Virus record (IMG/VR): IMGVR_UViG_3300021365_000070
Location: 1 to 29,444 of that record
Reading direction: 5' to 3' (one strand)
From: a virus
DNA: 29,444 bases
Shown: positions 7,318 to 14,034 of the stretch, piece after piece
Position numbering within the stretch: position 1 is the stretch's first letter
How the letters are laid out: every line of letters begins with the position of its first letter
The notes under the pieces: model-generated
What the model saw: the letters and a program-made list of their open reading frames with translations, nothing else
Told to the model about the DNA's origin: nothing
The model's database searches: none
Program-made: the position numbers and the translations under genes

Positions 7318-8514
7318 TTATTTTTTATTTAGTCCTGCTAATATCCTCCACCTTTCAGTGGAAGGATCATACTTCTTATCTTCCTTTTTACGGGAAAGAA
7401 GCAGTGTTGAAGTAGTCTTATTGACAGCTTCGCTTAGTGATTTTGGTTGCTTTTTAGGAGCAGAACCCACCGTGCTTAAAAGCGTTTCATAAACAACTTT
7501 AGCTTCTTCAACGGAATCAGCTTTGGAAATGGACTCGACAAGTTTATCTTTTTGTCGCTCATTCAAGGAGGCGTCACCCAAAACTTTATTTGTATAAAGG
7601 AGCTTTGCATTCATCACGGATGTTTCTGCAATGTTCTCCTTTAAAGAACCAAAGATTCCAGTAACCTCATTTAATTTAGTTTTGAGGGCTGTATTCTTTA
7701 GTTGTAGTGTCTTTTTATCTTCTTGTAGGCTTTTAACTGCCTTTCTCATTGCTGCAAGCTCTTCTTTGACTTCGGTGTCTTGGTTAAGAGCGAGCAATTC
7801 TTTTTCAGCGAATTCGTATTCTGTTGGGGAGGGATCTCCTGCCCATCCACTTTTTTGTGGTACGATATCTACAGTTAGTTTTTCAACTATTGCCTCTAAA
7901 TCGAGGTCTTCAAGGTTTAATTCTTCATTTGCTGCATCGCGCTCTTTCTTTGCACGGTCAACTTTCTTTTTGGCGCTGGTCGGTTCGCCAACGTCGCCGT
8001 CCGCCGATGAGGTGCTGAACATCTCTAAATTTAAAACAGCCTCTTCGTCAATTGTTTCTTCTTTTTTTAGAAAAGCAGGGACTTCATCGTCAGTTTTGCC
8101 GTCGTTATCGAGGTCATCTTTCGTGTCCGGTATCATAGGCTTCTTTTTTTCTTCAAGCGCCATCATTTCTTCTGCGGCTTCTTCGGAAGTTTCAAGAGGG
8201 GATACCTCTTCCTCTTCATCTCCCATATCTTTTCGCAACTCATCAAAGTCGATAGTTACTTCAACTTCTTCGTCTTGGTCGGGGCAGGGGCAAGCGTTCT
8301 CACCGTCTGTTGCGGCAAGAGGGATTTGATCTGCTACCTCTATAGAGATGGCTTCTTGTTGTGTTTCCAAGCCTTCATCTTGTTCAAGCAGTGTTTCGAC
8401 TGCTTCTTTAATTTTATCTGAATATTTCTCTAAAATTGTGGCTTCGGCATTTTTAAGAGCTACCTCTTTTAATGCTTCGGCATCAACGATTGCTTGTTCT
8501 AAAATTGTAGACAT
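7318..8514 (-). CDS. gp22: Prohead core scaffolding protein (gp22-like)
   Basis: Internal scaffold around which the head assembles and which gp21 later degrades. I place the start at the ATG at 8514 (MSTILEQAIVDAEALK; 398 residues) because a GGGAG site lies 8 bases upstream; a longer frame would need a TTG at 8529 inside that site. Composition is very acidic in the middle (EEVEVTIDFDELRKDMGDEEEE) with long helices. A C-terminal helical part contains NAKLLYTNKVLGDASLNERQ and the SISKADSVEEAKVVYETLLS stretch, as I recall from gp22 proteins of marine T4-like phages. A DTKDDLDNDGKTDDEVPAF stretch resembles a calcium-binding loop. The position directly before the major capsid gene matches T4. T4 gp22 is 269 residues, so this one is larger. 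Confidence 0.88.
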   Translation of the reverse strand: MSTILEQAIVDAEALKEVALKNAEATILEKYSDKIKEAVETLLEQDEGLETQQEAISIEVADQIPLAATDGENACPCPDQDEEVEVTIDFDELRKDMGDEEEEVSPLETSEEAAEEMMALEEKKKPMIPDTKDDLDNDGKTDDEVPAFLKKEETIDEEAVLNLEMFSTSSADGDVGEPTSAKKKVDRAKKERDAANEELNLEDLDLEAIVEKLTVDIVPQKSGWAGDPSPTEYEFAEKELLALNQDTEVKEELAAMRKAVKSLQEDKKTLQLKNTALKTKLNEVTGIFGSLKENIAETSVMNAKLLYTNKVLGDASLNERQKDKLVESISKADSVEEAKVVYETLLSTVGSAPKKQPKSLSEAVNKTTSTLLLSRKKEDKKYDPSTERWRILAGLNKK

Positions 8515-8541
8515 GATCAAAACTCCCAAATTTGTCTAATA

Positions 8542-8551
8542 CTAAATAGTA
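8542..8551 (-). promoter_or_regulatory. Candidate late promoter motif ACTATTTA before scaffold-capsid unit
   Basis: The coding strand reads AATAGTTTACTATTTAGTATTAG, ending about 29 bases before the scaffold ATG. The motif lies in the short gap between the end of the packaging/head operon and the scaffold gene. It would drive scaffold and major capsid protein as a separate two-gene unit. A weak 7-pair inverted repeat (8559-8588) without a T-run lies just upstream. Confidence 0.5.
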
Positions 8552-8589
8552 AACTATTGTCTAAAAAGGAAAAATTACCGCTTTAGACT

Positions 8590-9084
8590 CTATCCTACGC
8601 CAGACGAACCGGACCAGTTTAAACCAGCAGAGGCCGAAAGGTTGTGCCCGATGTGTGTTAATCCAGCCGAAACTTGAAAGTGGCAAGGCTGCTGGGCATG
8701 GTTCGATCGAAGGTAGACCTTCCTTACTTTATAAGCTAGCTGTCCTGTCGTATTCCAAGAACCTGTTGCGCTTTGAACCAGGTTAAATTGTCCACCAAAA
8801 GAAGCGGATGCGGCTGAACCGAATTCTGAAAAGCTGACGCGAAGTTCGTGAAGGTGGTCTAGGTTGTCAATCTTAACCCAAGAAGTAACAGAAGGAAAAT
8901 GAATTTCTGTTGCCGGGGCGATTGGTGATCCTGCGCCGCCATCGAACCCTGGTGCTTGTAGGTTACCAGTCAAAAATGGAATAGCACTTACCTGGTATGA
9001 AGTTGCGTTGTGGAGTCCAGGTCCGCGTTGGAATCCTGGGTAAATTAATTGTCCCGTTTTTGGGTCTGTTACGTCATCTGCCAT
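8590..9084 (-). CDS. Predicted virion protein between bS21 and scaffold, unknown role
   Basis: This 164-residue protein is not one I can assign to a named family. It has no signal peptide or membrane segment. The first third is Gly/Pro-rich (DPKTGQLIYPGFQRGPGLHN, residues 7-26), followed by beta-type sequence (VTSWVKIDNLDHLHELRVSF; SWNTTGQLAYKVRKVYLRSN) and a Gly/Ser/Ala-rich tail (LSASAGLNWSGSSGVG). Histidines cluster in DHLHELR and HIGHN. Its start overlaps the bS21 stop codon by one base (TAATG), so the two are translationally coupled. Placement in the head operon and the beta-rich composition suggest a minor capsid or decoration protein; this is an inference. Confidence 0.75.
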   Translation of the reverse strand: MADDVTDPKTGQLIYPGFQRGPGLHNATSYQVSAIPFLTGNLQAPGFDGGAGSPIAPATEIHFPSVTSWVKIDNLDHLHELRVSFSEFGSAASASFGGQFNLVQSATGSWNTTGQLAYKVRKVYLRSNHAQQPCHFQVSAGLTHIGHNLSASAGLNWSGSSGVG

Positions 9085-9299
9085 TATTTAGCTCCTGTTG
9101 TATTCTTTTGTGCTGCGCGAATTGCACGGCGTTTTGCTTTTCTACGCTTATCGGAAGGTTTTTCGAAAAAACGCCTTTCCCTATAAGTATCTATAATTTT
9201 TTCTTTTTTTACCTTTTTTATGAATCTTTTAAGCATCCGATTAAAATCGCCTTTTGTATCAGATAACTTTACTTGTACATTAACACACTTGCTTCCCAT
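9084..9299 (-). CDS. rpsU: Ribosomal protein bS21 homolog
   Basis: A 71-residue basic protein of the usual bS21 length. It shows the family layout: an N-terminal strand (VNVQVKLSD), an FNRMLKRFIKKVKKEKII helix matching 'FD.ALRRFKR..E.AG', then the diagnostic YRERRFFEKPSDKRRKAKRRA, matching the bacterial 'E.RRREFYEKPT..RKR'. bS21 binds the 30S subunit close to the 3' end of 16S rRNA and helps translation initiation. A phage copy could join host ribosomes and favour phage messages; phage-encoded bS21 has been reported from marine viruses. It is placed inside the late head operon, between the gp21-side genes and a virion protein, with an AAAGGA ribosome site, so it would be made late with structural proteins. 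Confidence 0.9.
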   Translation of the reverse strand: MGSKCVNVQVKLSDTKGDFNRMLKRFIKKVKKEKIIDTYRERRFFEKPSDKRRKAKRRAIRAAQKNTTGAK

Positions 9300-9309
9300 C
9301 TTAAATCCT

Positions 9310-9693
9310 TTATACTAAATGCTTCCACTTCTTACCAGCTAGCCCTACAATACCAGTGATATCTACACCGGAATCGCCGGGGCTTACTCCTTGCAAGGGG
9401 GAGGCTTGATTCGTTTCAGCAATTTCTTTGGTTCCCTCGAAGACATTTACATTTCCAATCCTTGTGGATTCGTTGAGCTTTTTGATTCGCTCCTGTCTTT
9501 GTCTTTCGAGTTCTTCAGCTTTCGCTTCCAAATCCTCTTGAGCTTTATTTTTTGTTTCTGTGACAATATTCCCTTGGAGACCCCTTGCCACTTCCGAAAC
9601 AACATTAGAAAGAATGCCTTCTTCTAGAATCACCTCCTTAATACATTCTTTAATAAGAGGTTTAATTACTTTTTTAAATTCTGAAACTTTCAT
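9310..9693 (-). CDS. Small helical protein, candidate prohead core component
   Basis: This 127-residue protein is mostly alpha-helical and charged. The first 45 residues form an amphipathic helix (MKVSEFKKVIKPLIKECIKE then VILEEGILSNVVSEVARGLQ), followed by a Glu/Lys/Arg/Gln coiled-coil stretch (residues about 47-75) and a Gly-rich tail (GVDITGIVGLAGKKWKHLV). It overlaps the gp21 stop by four bases (ATGA), so the two are co-translated. In T4 the small core proteins gp67 and gp68 lie next to gp21. The N-terminus contains (I/L)-x-E sites (IKE at 18-20, ILE at 22-24), the cleavage type of the gp21 protease. A role in the prohead core is inferred from position and composition, not from recognised homology. 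Confidence 0.78.
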   Translation of the reverse strand: MKVSEFKKVIKPLIKECIKEVILEEGILSNVVSEVARGLQGNIVTETKNKAQEDLEAKAEELERQRQERIKKLNESTRIGNVNVFEGTKEIAETNQASPLQGVSPGDSGVDITGIVGLAGKKWKHLV

Positions 9694-10334
9694 ACCAAGC
9701 CTTTTAGTGCATCATCCATAGCAGAATGAATTTTATTTTCTTTTGTTAGTGGTTGCTTCTCTTTGTTTTCAGACATCGCGATGGTTACTCCTGTCATCCC
9801 TCCTGCTTGTGGAGAAAGATAAGCTCCAGGGGTAGAAGGTTCTGACACCATATCGAAGCAAATAAGTTGGAAATCATCTTCAACTGTTAAAGAGTTCATT
9901 GATTCTTTTACTGATCCCATGCCTCTTGAGGAGATGCCTAGCTTGACCCCAGACTTGAGGAGGTCTTTTAAGATTCTTCCAGAAGGCGTATCGAGAACCT
10001 CAATCTTACCCATCACGTTATTACCTTCCCACCACATTTTAGTGACTAGGTGCGAGGAGTTTTTAAGATTGATCACTGAATCGTCTGGATGATCTAATTC
10101 CCCTAATGCTCGTCTTTCACGAATGGAGTTTTGATAATTCTCTACTTCTCGCTCTAAGACTGACTTGGGGTATACACGACCATTACCATTTTTTGTTCCG
10201 GCTTTTTGACAGACGCCTACTAGGAATACAGATCCCTCTTGGAGCCGTCGTTTCTCGTTCTCTGTTAGAACGTCGATTACACAATTGCCATCAGGACAAA
10301 GCTCAAAAAATTCTCTTAAAAGTTGTTTTGCCAT
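9690..10334 (-). CDS. gp21: Prohead core protease (gp21-like, peptidase S77)
   Basis: Serine protease that digests the scaffold and trims head proteins during maturation. The 214 residues carry NGRVYPKSVLEREVENY (52-68), GELDHPDD (78-85) with the likely catalytic His82, and KLGISSRGMGSV (131-142) with the catalytic Ser at 135 or 136, all typical of the gp21 family. The length matches T4 gp21 (212 residues). The ATG at 10334 has only a weak, distant AAGG. Upstream in the same frame lies a 21-residue open frame closed by a TGA, with just eleven further codons before this ATG. It is followed by an ATGA overlap with the next small gene. Targets in this window probably include the major capsid protein and the scaffold. 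Confidence 0.93.
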   Translation of the reverse strand: MAKQLLREFFELCPDGNCVIDVLTENEKRRLQEGSVFLVGVCQKAGTKNGNGRVYPKSVLEREVENYQNSIRERRALGELDHPDDSVINLKNSSHLVTKMWWEGNNVMGKIEVLDTPSGRILKDLLKSGVKLGISSRGMGSVKESMNSLTVEDDFQLICFDMVSEPSTPGAYLSPQAGGMTGVTIAMSENKEKQPLTKENKIHSAMDDALKGLV

Positions 10335-10360
10335 ATTATTTAGGACCTTATAAATTGTTT

Positions 10361-10377
10361 GCAGGACTCACTCCTGC
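10361..10377 (-). promoter_or_regulatory. Perfect hairpin with an in-frame UGA in its loop, before gp21
   Basis: On the coding strand GCAGGA-GTGAG-TCCTGC forms a 6-pair GC-rich stem with a 5-base loop. The loop holds the TGA that ends the small frame starting at 10433. A second small hairpin (CGCT-GCTGT-AGCG, 10391-10403) lies just upstream. There is no T-run, so it is not a standard terminator. It could control access to the gp21 start or affect stop-codon behaviour; both are inferences. Confidence 0.4.
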
Positions 10378-10433
10378 ACGGTTATACTTCCGCTACAGCA
10401 GCGTCTAACTTCTGGTATATTGTTTCTTTTCAT
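10368..10433 (-). CDS. Tiny 21-residue ORF upstream of and in frame with gp21
   Basis: The frame MKRNNIPEVRRCCSGSITVQE starts at an ATG that overlaps the stop of the preceding membrane-protein gene (ATGA) and has an AGAGG site 9 bases upstream, so it should be translated. It ends in TGA. Reading on, eleven codons (VLQTIYKVLNN) lead in the same frame to the gp21 ATG at 10334. It may be a leader peptide that couples translation to gp21, or the remnant of, or a recoded extension to, the protease. Its short length keeps confidence low. Confidence 0.4.
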   Translation of the reverse strand: MKRNNIPEVRRCCSGSITVQE

Positions 10434-10750
10434 TTTTCTACCTCTTTAGAAAGCTTAATTTTAAAACCGAAATCATTAACGAGAGTGCTAATAAAATAAG
10501 TTGTGCCGGATGATAAACATCCTAATATAAGCGCATTTGCTATATTATAATCAAAACTAAATAGTTCTGTTAAGTCATTAATTCCAAAAAGAAAAATCCC
10601 GACCCAGAAGCCCATACACATTGGACAATGGAATAATTTACCAAATCCAGAAAGCCATTCTTTTGCGGGACGCATTGAATTAAATATTGAACCAAAGATT
10701 ATAATTTGTGTCATACCATATGAGCACAAGATAAAGTACAGTAAATCCAT
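10430..10750 (-). CDS. Small membrane protein with CPxC motif (DUF1360-like)
   Basis: I choose the ATG at 10750 (MDLLYFILCSYGMTQIIIFG; 106 residues) because an AGAGG site lies 7 bases before it. A longer frame from 10828 would overlap the upstream gene by 71 bases. There are three likely membrane segments: LLYFILCSYGMTQIIIFGSIF, GFWVGIFLFGIN, and ANALILGCLSSGTTYFISTLV. Between the first two lies FHCPMCMGFWVGIF, the Cys-x-x-Cys-x-x-x-Trp pattern of DUF1360-type phage and bacterial membrane proteins. The function is not known. It lies between a conserved hypothetical gene and the protease and may act in the membrane during head assembly or lysis; neither is shown. Confidence 0.75.
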   Translation of the reverse strand: MDLLYFILCSYGMTQIIIFGSIFNSMRPAKEWLSGFGKLFHCPMCMGFWVGIFLFGINDLTELFSFDYNIANALILGCLSSGTTYFISTLVNDFGFKIKLSKEVEK

Positions 10751-10757
10751 TAATCCT

Positions 10758-11285
10758 CTAGAGTCTATAAACGCCAGAAATTCCGTAACCAACACCCGTG
10801 TTAGGTACGCTTCCTTGTCTGGTATCATGGAACTTTTCAGGATCCCAGTCTGTTGAATCTTCTGGTCCAGGATCTGTTAAGCGCTTCTCTTCTTCATCGT
10901 TCCACGCTTTTTCGAATTCAGCCAAAGGACGTTCTTCGTTTATAAATTTGCTAATCATAAGCAACGTTGTGTCGTAAGGATTGACTTCGCTTGATTCTAA
11001 AATGATAGCTTCCATTGAGGAATAAACGTTTCCTCCTTGGACAGAATCAAATTGAATTACTCCCTTGTCACATAGGAATTTAAAAAGCCTATCTTGGGCT
11101 CCGTATACCTCTTCGTTTAGTTCATCTTTAGCAAAGGCTACAACCTTGTTTTTGTTGGGCATGAGGACGATATCAATTTCTTTATGATCGAATATCATTA
11201 CGCTGTTGTCTAAAGCTCTCCTTGCGTTTAAAGTAAACGTGGTAGTCGAGTCTGGAGCTTCTTTAACTGTAAACCTAATCGTCAT
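10758..11285 (-). CDS. Conserved hypothetical head-operon protein
   Basis: A 175-residue soluble protein I do not recognise by function. The N-terminal two thirds look like a compact alpha/beta fold (MTIRFTVKEAPDSTTTFTLN, VMIFDHKEIDIVLMPNKNKV, EEVYGAQDRLFKFLCDKGVI). An acidic region follows (WNDEEEKRLTDPGPEDSTDW), then a Gly-rich tail (NTGVGYGISGVYRL). The start overlaps the upstream gene by 11 bases and has an AGGAG site. Genes of this type between portal and protease recur, to my memory, in marine T4-like phages, so a head assembly role is plausible but unproven. Confidence 0.78.
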   Translation of the reverse strand: MTIRFTVKEAPDSTTTFTLNARRALDNSVMIFDHKEIDIVLMPNKNKVVAFAKDELNEEVYGAQDRLFKFLCDKGVIQFDSVQGGNVYSSMEAIILESSEVNPYDTTLLMISKFINEERPLAEFEKAWNDEEEKRLTDPGPEDSTDWDPEKFHDTRQGSVPNTGVGYGISGVYRL

Positions 11286-12090
11286 TGTTTTTGATCTCTC
11301 CTGCTAGCTGTTGTAAGTGCAAGATCTTTTTAATTGATGAGGCGTCGAGCTTGGTTTCTTTAAATCGGTTAATAGCCTCAAAAATCTTATTAGCTTTGCC
11401 TTTAAAGGAGCTTTCATCCTTGATAAGGGTCAGTACCTCTTTTATTCTTCCTAGCTCCTCATTGACGAATACTTTAAGCTCTAGCTCATTCTCATCGAAG
11501 GAGGAGATAATGTATCGGTTAAGAAGCTCTTTTTGTTCATTTAAAAGAGAATTACCGTATTGTTTGTTAAACCCTTCAATAAACTTTTTGAATACCAAGT
11601 TGTTATGGACTGGTACTTCCATATCTTTTGTCTCTTGTGATTGTGTCATTAAATCTATAACTTTTTCCTCTAGAATGACCTTCTTCTTTGGTGAAGAATC
11701 CATATTGAAGAGTTGGTAGATTGTAGCAAGACTTTTGTATTGAGGTACAAAGTTTGAAAAGATGTCTGCATTGATAGTAGAGTTGATCTCTTTTATCAAT
11801 TTTGTTTGTTGCTTAAAGACTTCTTCTTTGTTAAGTGATTCGAATTGCTTTTTAGACTCGGACAGAATCTTTTCTGCTAATGTTTTTGTTATAAGAGCAG
11901 GTTCGGAAATCGATTTGTAAATCGATAGTTCTTTTGCAAGAACAGAATCTTTTTGAAAAAACTCTTTTAGAATAGAAATAATTTTCTTTTTTGTATTGAG
12001 GTCCTCTTTAAGAACACACCTTGTTAGTTCTTTAACAAGATACTCATACAAAAGGGCTGTATTTCTCTTTTTATTATGTTTGAATTTCAT
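11275..12090 (-). CDS. Conserved all-helical protein next to portal
   Basis: This 271-residue Lys/Glu-rich, helical protein begins MKFKHNKKRNTALLYEYLVKELT and lacks signal or membrane segments. Repeated amphipathic helices fill the sequence (KIISILKEFFQKDSVLAKEL, FKKFIEGFNKQYGNSLLNEQ, ASSIKKILHLQQLAGEIKNN). It overlaps the portal gene end by 17 bases and the next gene by 11, so it is tightly coupled to portal expression. I recall a similar N-terminus next to gp20 in marine T4-like phages, but no function is known. A portal partner or core protein is a reasonable guess. Confidence 0.8.
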   Translation of the reverse strand: MKFKHNKKRNTALLYEYLVKELTRCVLKEDLNTKKKIISILKEFFQKDSVLAKELSIYKSISEPALITKTLAEKILSESKKQFESLNKEEVFKQQTKLIKEINSTINADIFSNFVPQYKSLATIYQLFNMDSSPKKKVILEEKVIDLMTQSQETKDMEVPVHNNLVFKKFIEGFNKQYGNSLLNEQKELLNRYIISSFDENELELKVFVNEELGRIKEVLTLIKDESSFKGKANKIFEAINRFKETKLDASSIKKILHLQQLAGEIKNNDD

Positions 12091-14029
12091 TCTTTTTGGA
12101 CTCCATCTCTTCTATAAGCATCTTTAGATCACGATTAAGGCGCAGTAGATCGCGCTCCTCGTTGATATAATTAGAATCTTGTTCCGTAAATACCCCGCTA
12201 CCAAGGCGAGATAAGTTTTGATAGCCGGCTCCTTTGACATTCCTGTCAGAGCCACTGGCTGTTTCGGCACCGTATAGGGATTTATAGCTTTTGCTTTTCT
12301 GGTCTCTTCGCTTATCCCAATCTTTAGGAATGTACCATCTACCATTGGCGTCGGCGCTTGTAGTTTTAACAACTCCTGTTACTGGGTCTTTCACAGTAGT
12401 TTTTCCTGTCGAGTCTACATCCCTGTGCCCAGGTTCAGCCAATAAGACTTCATCCTCGGCGGCGTCTGCGTCAGCTTCTGCGGCGTCCAAATCTGCTTCT
12501 AGATCGTCTCCTTCATCGGTTGGAGCTTCTCCAAACTCTGCTTCAAGACCTCCGCCAGCGGCACCTGGGTCATCACTTACACCTTGCTCAACAGCACCTT
12601 CAAGAGCAGCAAGATGCTTTTTATCAAAGAACATTTCTCTTTGCATGCGCACAATCTCTTCTTCGGGCAGGTTAAACAGGTTTTTTGAAATCCATCTCTT
12701 ACTAAAGAACCCTTCAGTTGCTGCTGACGCTACATCGAACTTGGTTCTCCAAGACTCTAACTCTTGTAGCTCTGCTAGCTTTGATGGGTTGTTAAGAGAT
12801 AGGTCAAATGAAACCAGATCTTTTCCACGGTATCCAAGAGTAAACAGGTGAATAATACCAACCTTTTCTAATTCAGCGATAACTGATCGCTGTAGTCTGT
12901 GGATTGTTCTTGCGAAACGAATGTCTTTTTGAGCAAGAGTGGTTTTATCTTCATCGCCGCCTTCAGTTTGTGCGAGATATGAGGCAGGGATTTTTAAAGC
13001 TGAAAACAACTTATCTCTTAAGTATTTTACATCGTCAATATCTCCAGTGTAAGTTCCACCAGGAAGAGTTTCGACACGAGTTGATTGATTCCCTCTTTGC
13101 GGAATAAAATAATCTTCCTCTACACTCATTGGATTATAGCGAAGATCGACTCGTCCGGTGTCTGAATCAACGATTTGATTACGCTTCATCTGCGTCATAA
13201 CCTTCTGCATGTATTGTTCAACATCCTCTGGAGGTATATTACCTACATCCACGTAGAATACGCGGCGCTCTGGGGATCTAACGATACGATAAGACATCAT
13301 AGCATCTTCTAAGAGTGTAAGTTGTCGCCAAATTCTGCGGGCTGAATCGAGAGTAGAAGTGCCGTAAGGAGCGTATTTATCATTTCCAAGGATACGGAAG
13401 TGCCCCACTTGCCAGTTCTCGAAAGTAATGCCTCCCGAATTCCACTGGTAAGTTACATAATTTGGGTTGGTCTTATCCTGACCTTCCATTCTTTCAACTT
13501 CATTCGATGGGAGCCCTACGGCGTACTTTATCCCTTCGGTATCGTCGATATCAAGATACAAGAAAAAATCACCATACTTACACATTGTTCGGCACCAGCC
13601 AAAAAGATTAAAATCTAAATTCAAGATCTCATGGTATAGGTGTTGAAGGACAAGCTTGATTTCTTCATTGCGACACTTGATTGTCAAAAGAGGGTTGATC
13701 GTTGTCGATGTTGTCATTTCATCTGCATAAATATCCAAAGCAGAAGCGATTTCAGGAGTGTATTCCATCTGATCGAAATCAGCATACCTTTCGGCACGGT
13801 TTTGATTAGACATGAAATTGGCAGTTAAAAATTCATAAGGATTGTATTGCCCTCTCTTAAAGGATTGTCCACTTGAAGATTTAAAATTGTATTTGTTTAA
13901 CTGTCTTCTTTTTAGTTTTGTTGGCTGTTGCTGCCTATAGTCAGCCAGGGGTCCCGATAGAAGACGGGTTAGCTTACGATATAAGCTATTATCGGGATTT
14001 CTGGGATTGTGATTTTTCTTTTTTACCAT
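12074..14029 (-). CDS. gp20: Portal vertex protein (gp20-like)
   Basis: Dodecameric portal through which DNA enters the head, 651 residues (T4 gp20 has 524). The N-terminal half matches the family: FMSNQNRAERYADFDQMEYT followed by PEIASALDIYADEMTT (residues about 72-107), then GWCRTMCKYGDFFLYLDID and LEDAMMSYRIVRSPERRVFY. The C-terminal part has LRDKLFSALKIPASYLAQTE and FARTIHRLQRSVIAELEK. Residues about 500-651 form an extension beyond T4: a strongly acidic low-complexity linker (DDLEADLDAAEADADAAEDE), then a basic stretch and a final coiled-coil helix (RDLLRLNRDLKMLIEEMESK). The start is 5 bases after the terminase stop, with an AAGGG site. Portal and terminase are thus expressed together. 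Confidence 0.96.
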   Translation of the reverse strand: MVKKKNHNPRNPDNSLYRKLTRLLSGPLADYRQQQPTKLKRRQLNKYNFKSSSGQSFKRGQYNPYEFLTANFMSNQNRAERYADFDQMEYTPEIASALDIYADEMTTSTTINPLLTIKCRNEEIKLVLQHLYHEILNLDFNLFGWCRTMCKYGDFFLYLDIDDTEGIKYAVGLPSNEVERMEGQDKTNPNYVTYQWNSGGITFENWQVGHFRILGNDKYAPYGTSTLDSARRIWRQLTLLEDAMMSYRIVRSPERRVFYVDVGNIPPEDVEQYMQKVMTQMKRNQIVDSDTGRVDLRYNPMSVEEDYFIPQRGNQSTRVETLPGGTYTGDIDDVKYLRDKLFSALKIPASYLAQTEGGDEDKTTLAQKDIRFARTIHRLQRSVIAELEKVGIIHLFTLGYRGKDLVSFDLSLNNPSKLAELQELESWRTKFDVASAATEGFFSKRWISKNLFNLPEEEIVRMQREMFFDKKHLAALEGAVEQGVSDDPGAAGGGLEAEFGEAPTDEGDDLEADLDAAEADADAAEDEVLLAEPGHRDVDSTGKTTVKDPVTGVVKTTSADANGRWYIPKDWDKRRDQKSKSYKSLYGAETASGSDRNVKGAGYQNLSRLGSGVFTEQDSNYINEERDLLRLNRDLKMLIEEMESKKNEIQT

Positions 14030-14034
14030 TTATT

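Noticed and set aside
7631-8329. Long Ser/Phe-rich plus-strand frame opposite the scaffold gene
   Set aside because: Its composition (Ser/Phe/Leu runs) is what the reverse of Glu/Lys-rich codons gives; the minus-strand scaffold explains the region.
8515-8529. Upstream TTG start for the scaffold (adds MGVLI)
   Set aside because: The TTG and next codon overlap the GGGAG ribosome site that serves the ATG at 8514.
10335-10429. tRNA gene in the gap before gp21
   Set aside because: Two hairpins are present, but there is no 7-pair acceptor stem or TTCGA-type T-loop, and an open frame with its own ribosome site fits better.
10751-10828. Longer N-terminus for the DUF1360-like membrane protein
   Set aside because: It would overlap the upstream gene by 71 bases, while the ATG at 10750 has its own AGAGG site and begins the membrane segment.
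12291-12851. Ser-rich plus-strand frame opposite the portal C-terminal region
   Set aside because: It is the antisense image of the acidic/Ala-rich linker of the portal protein, without ribosome site or domain.
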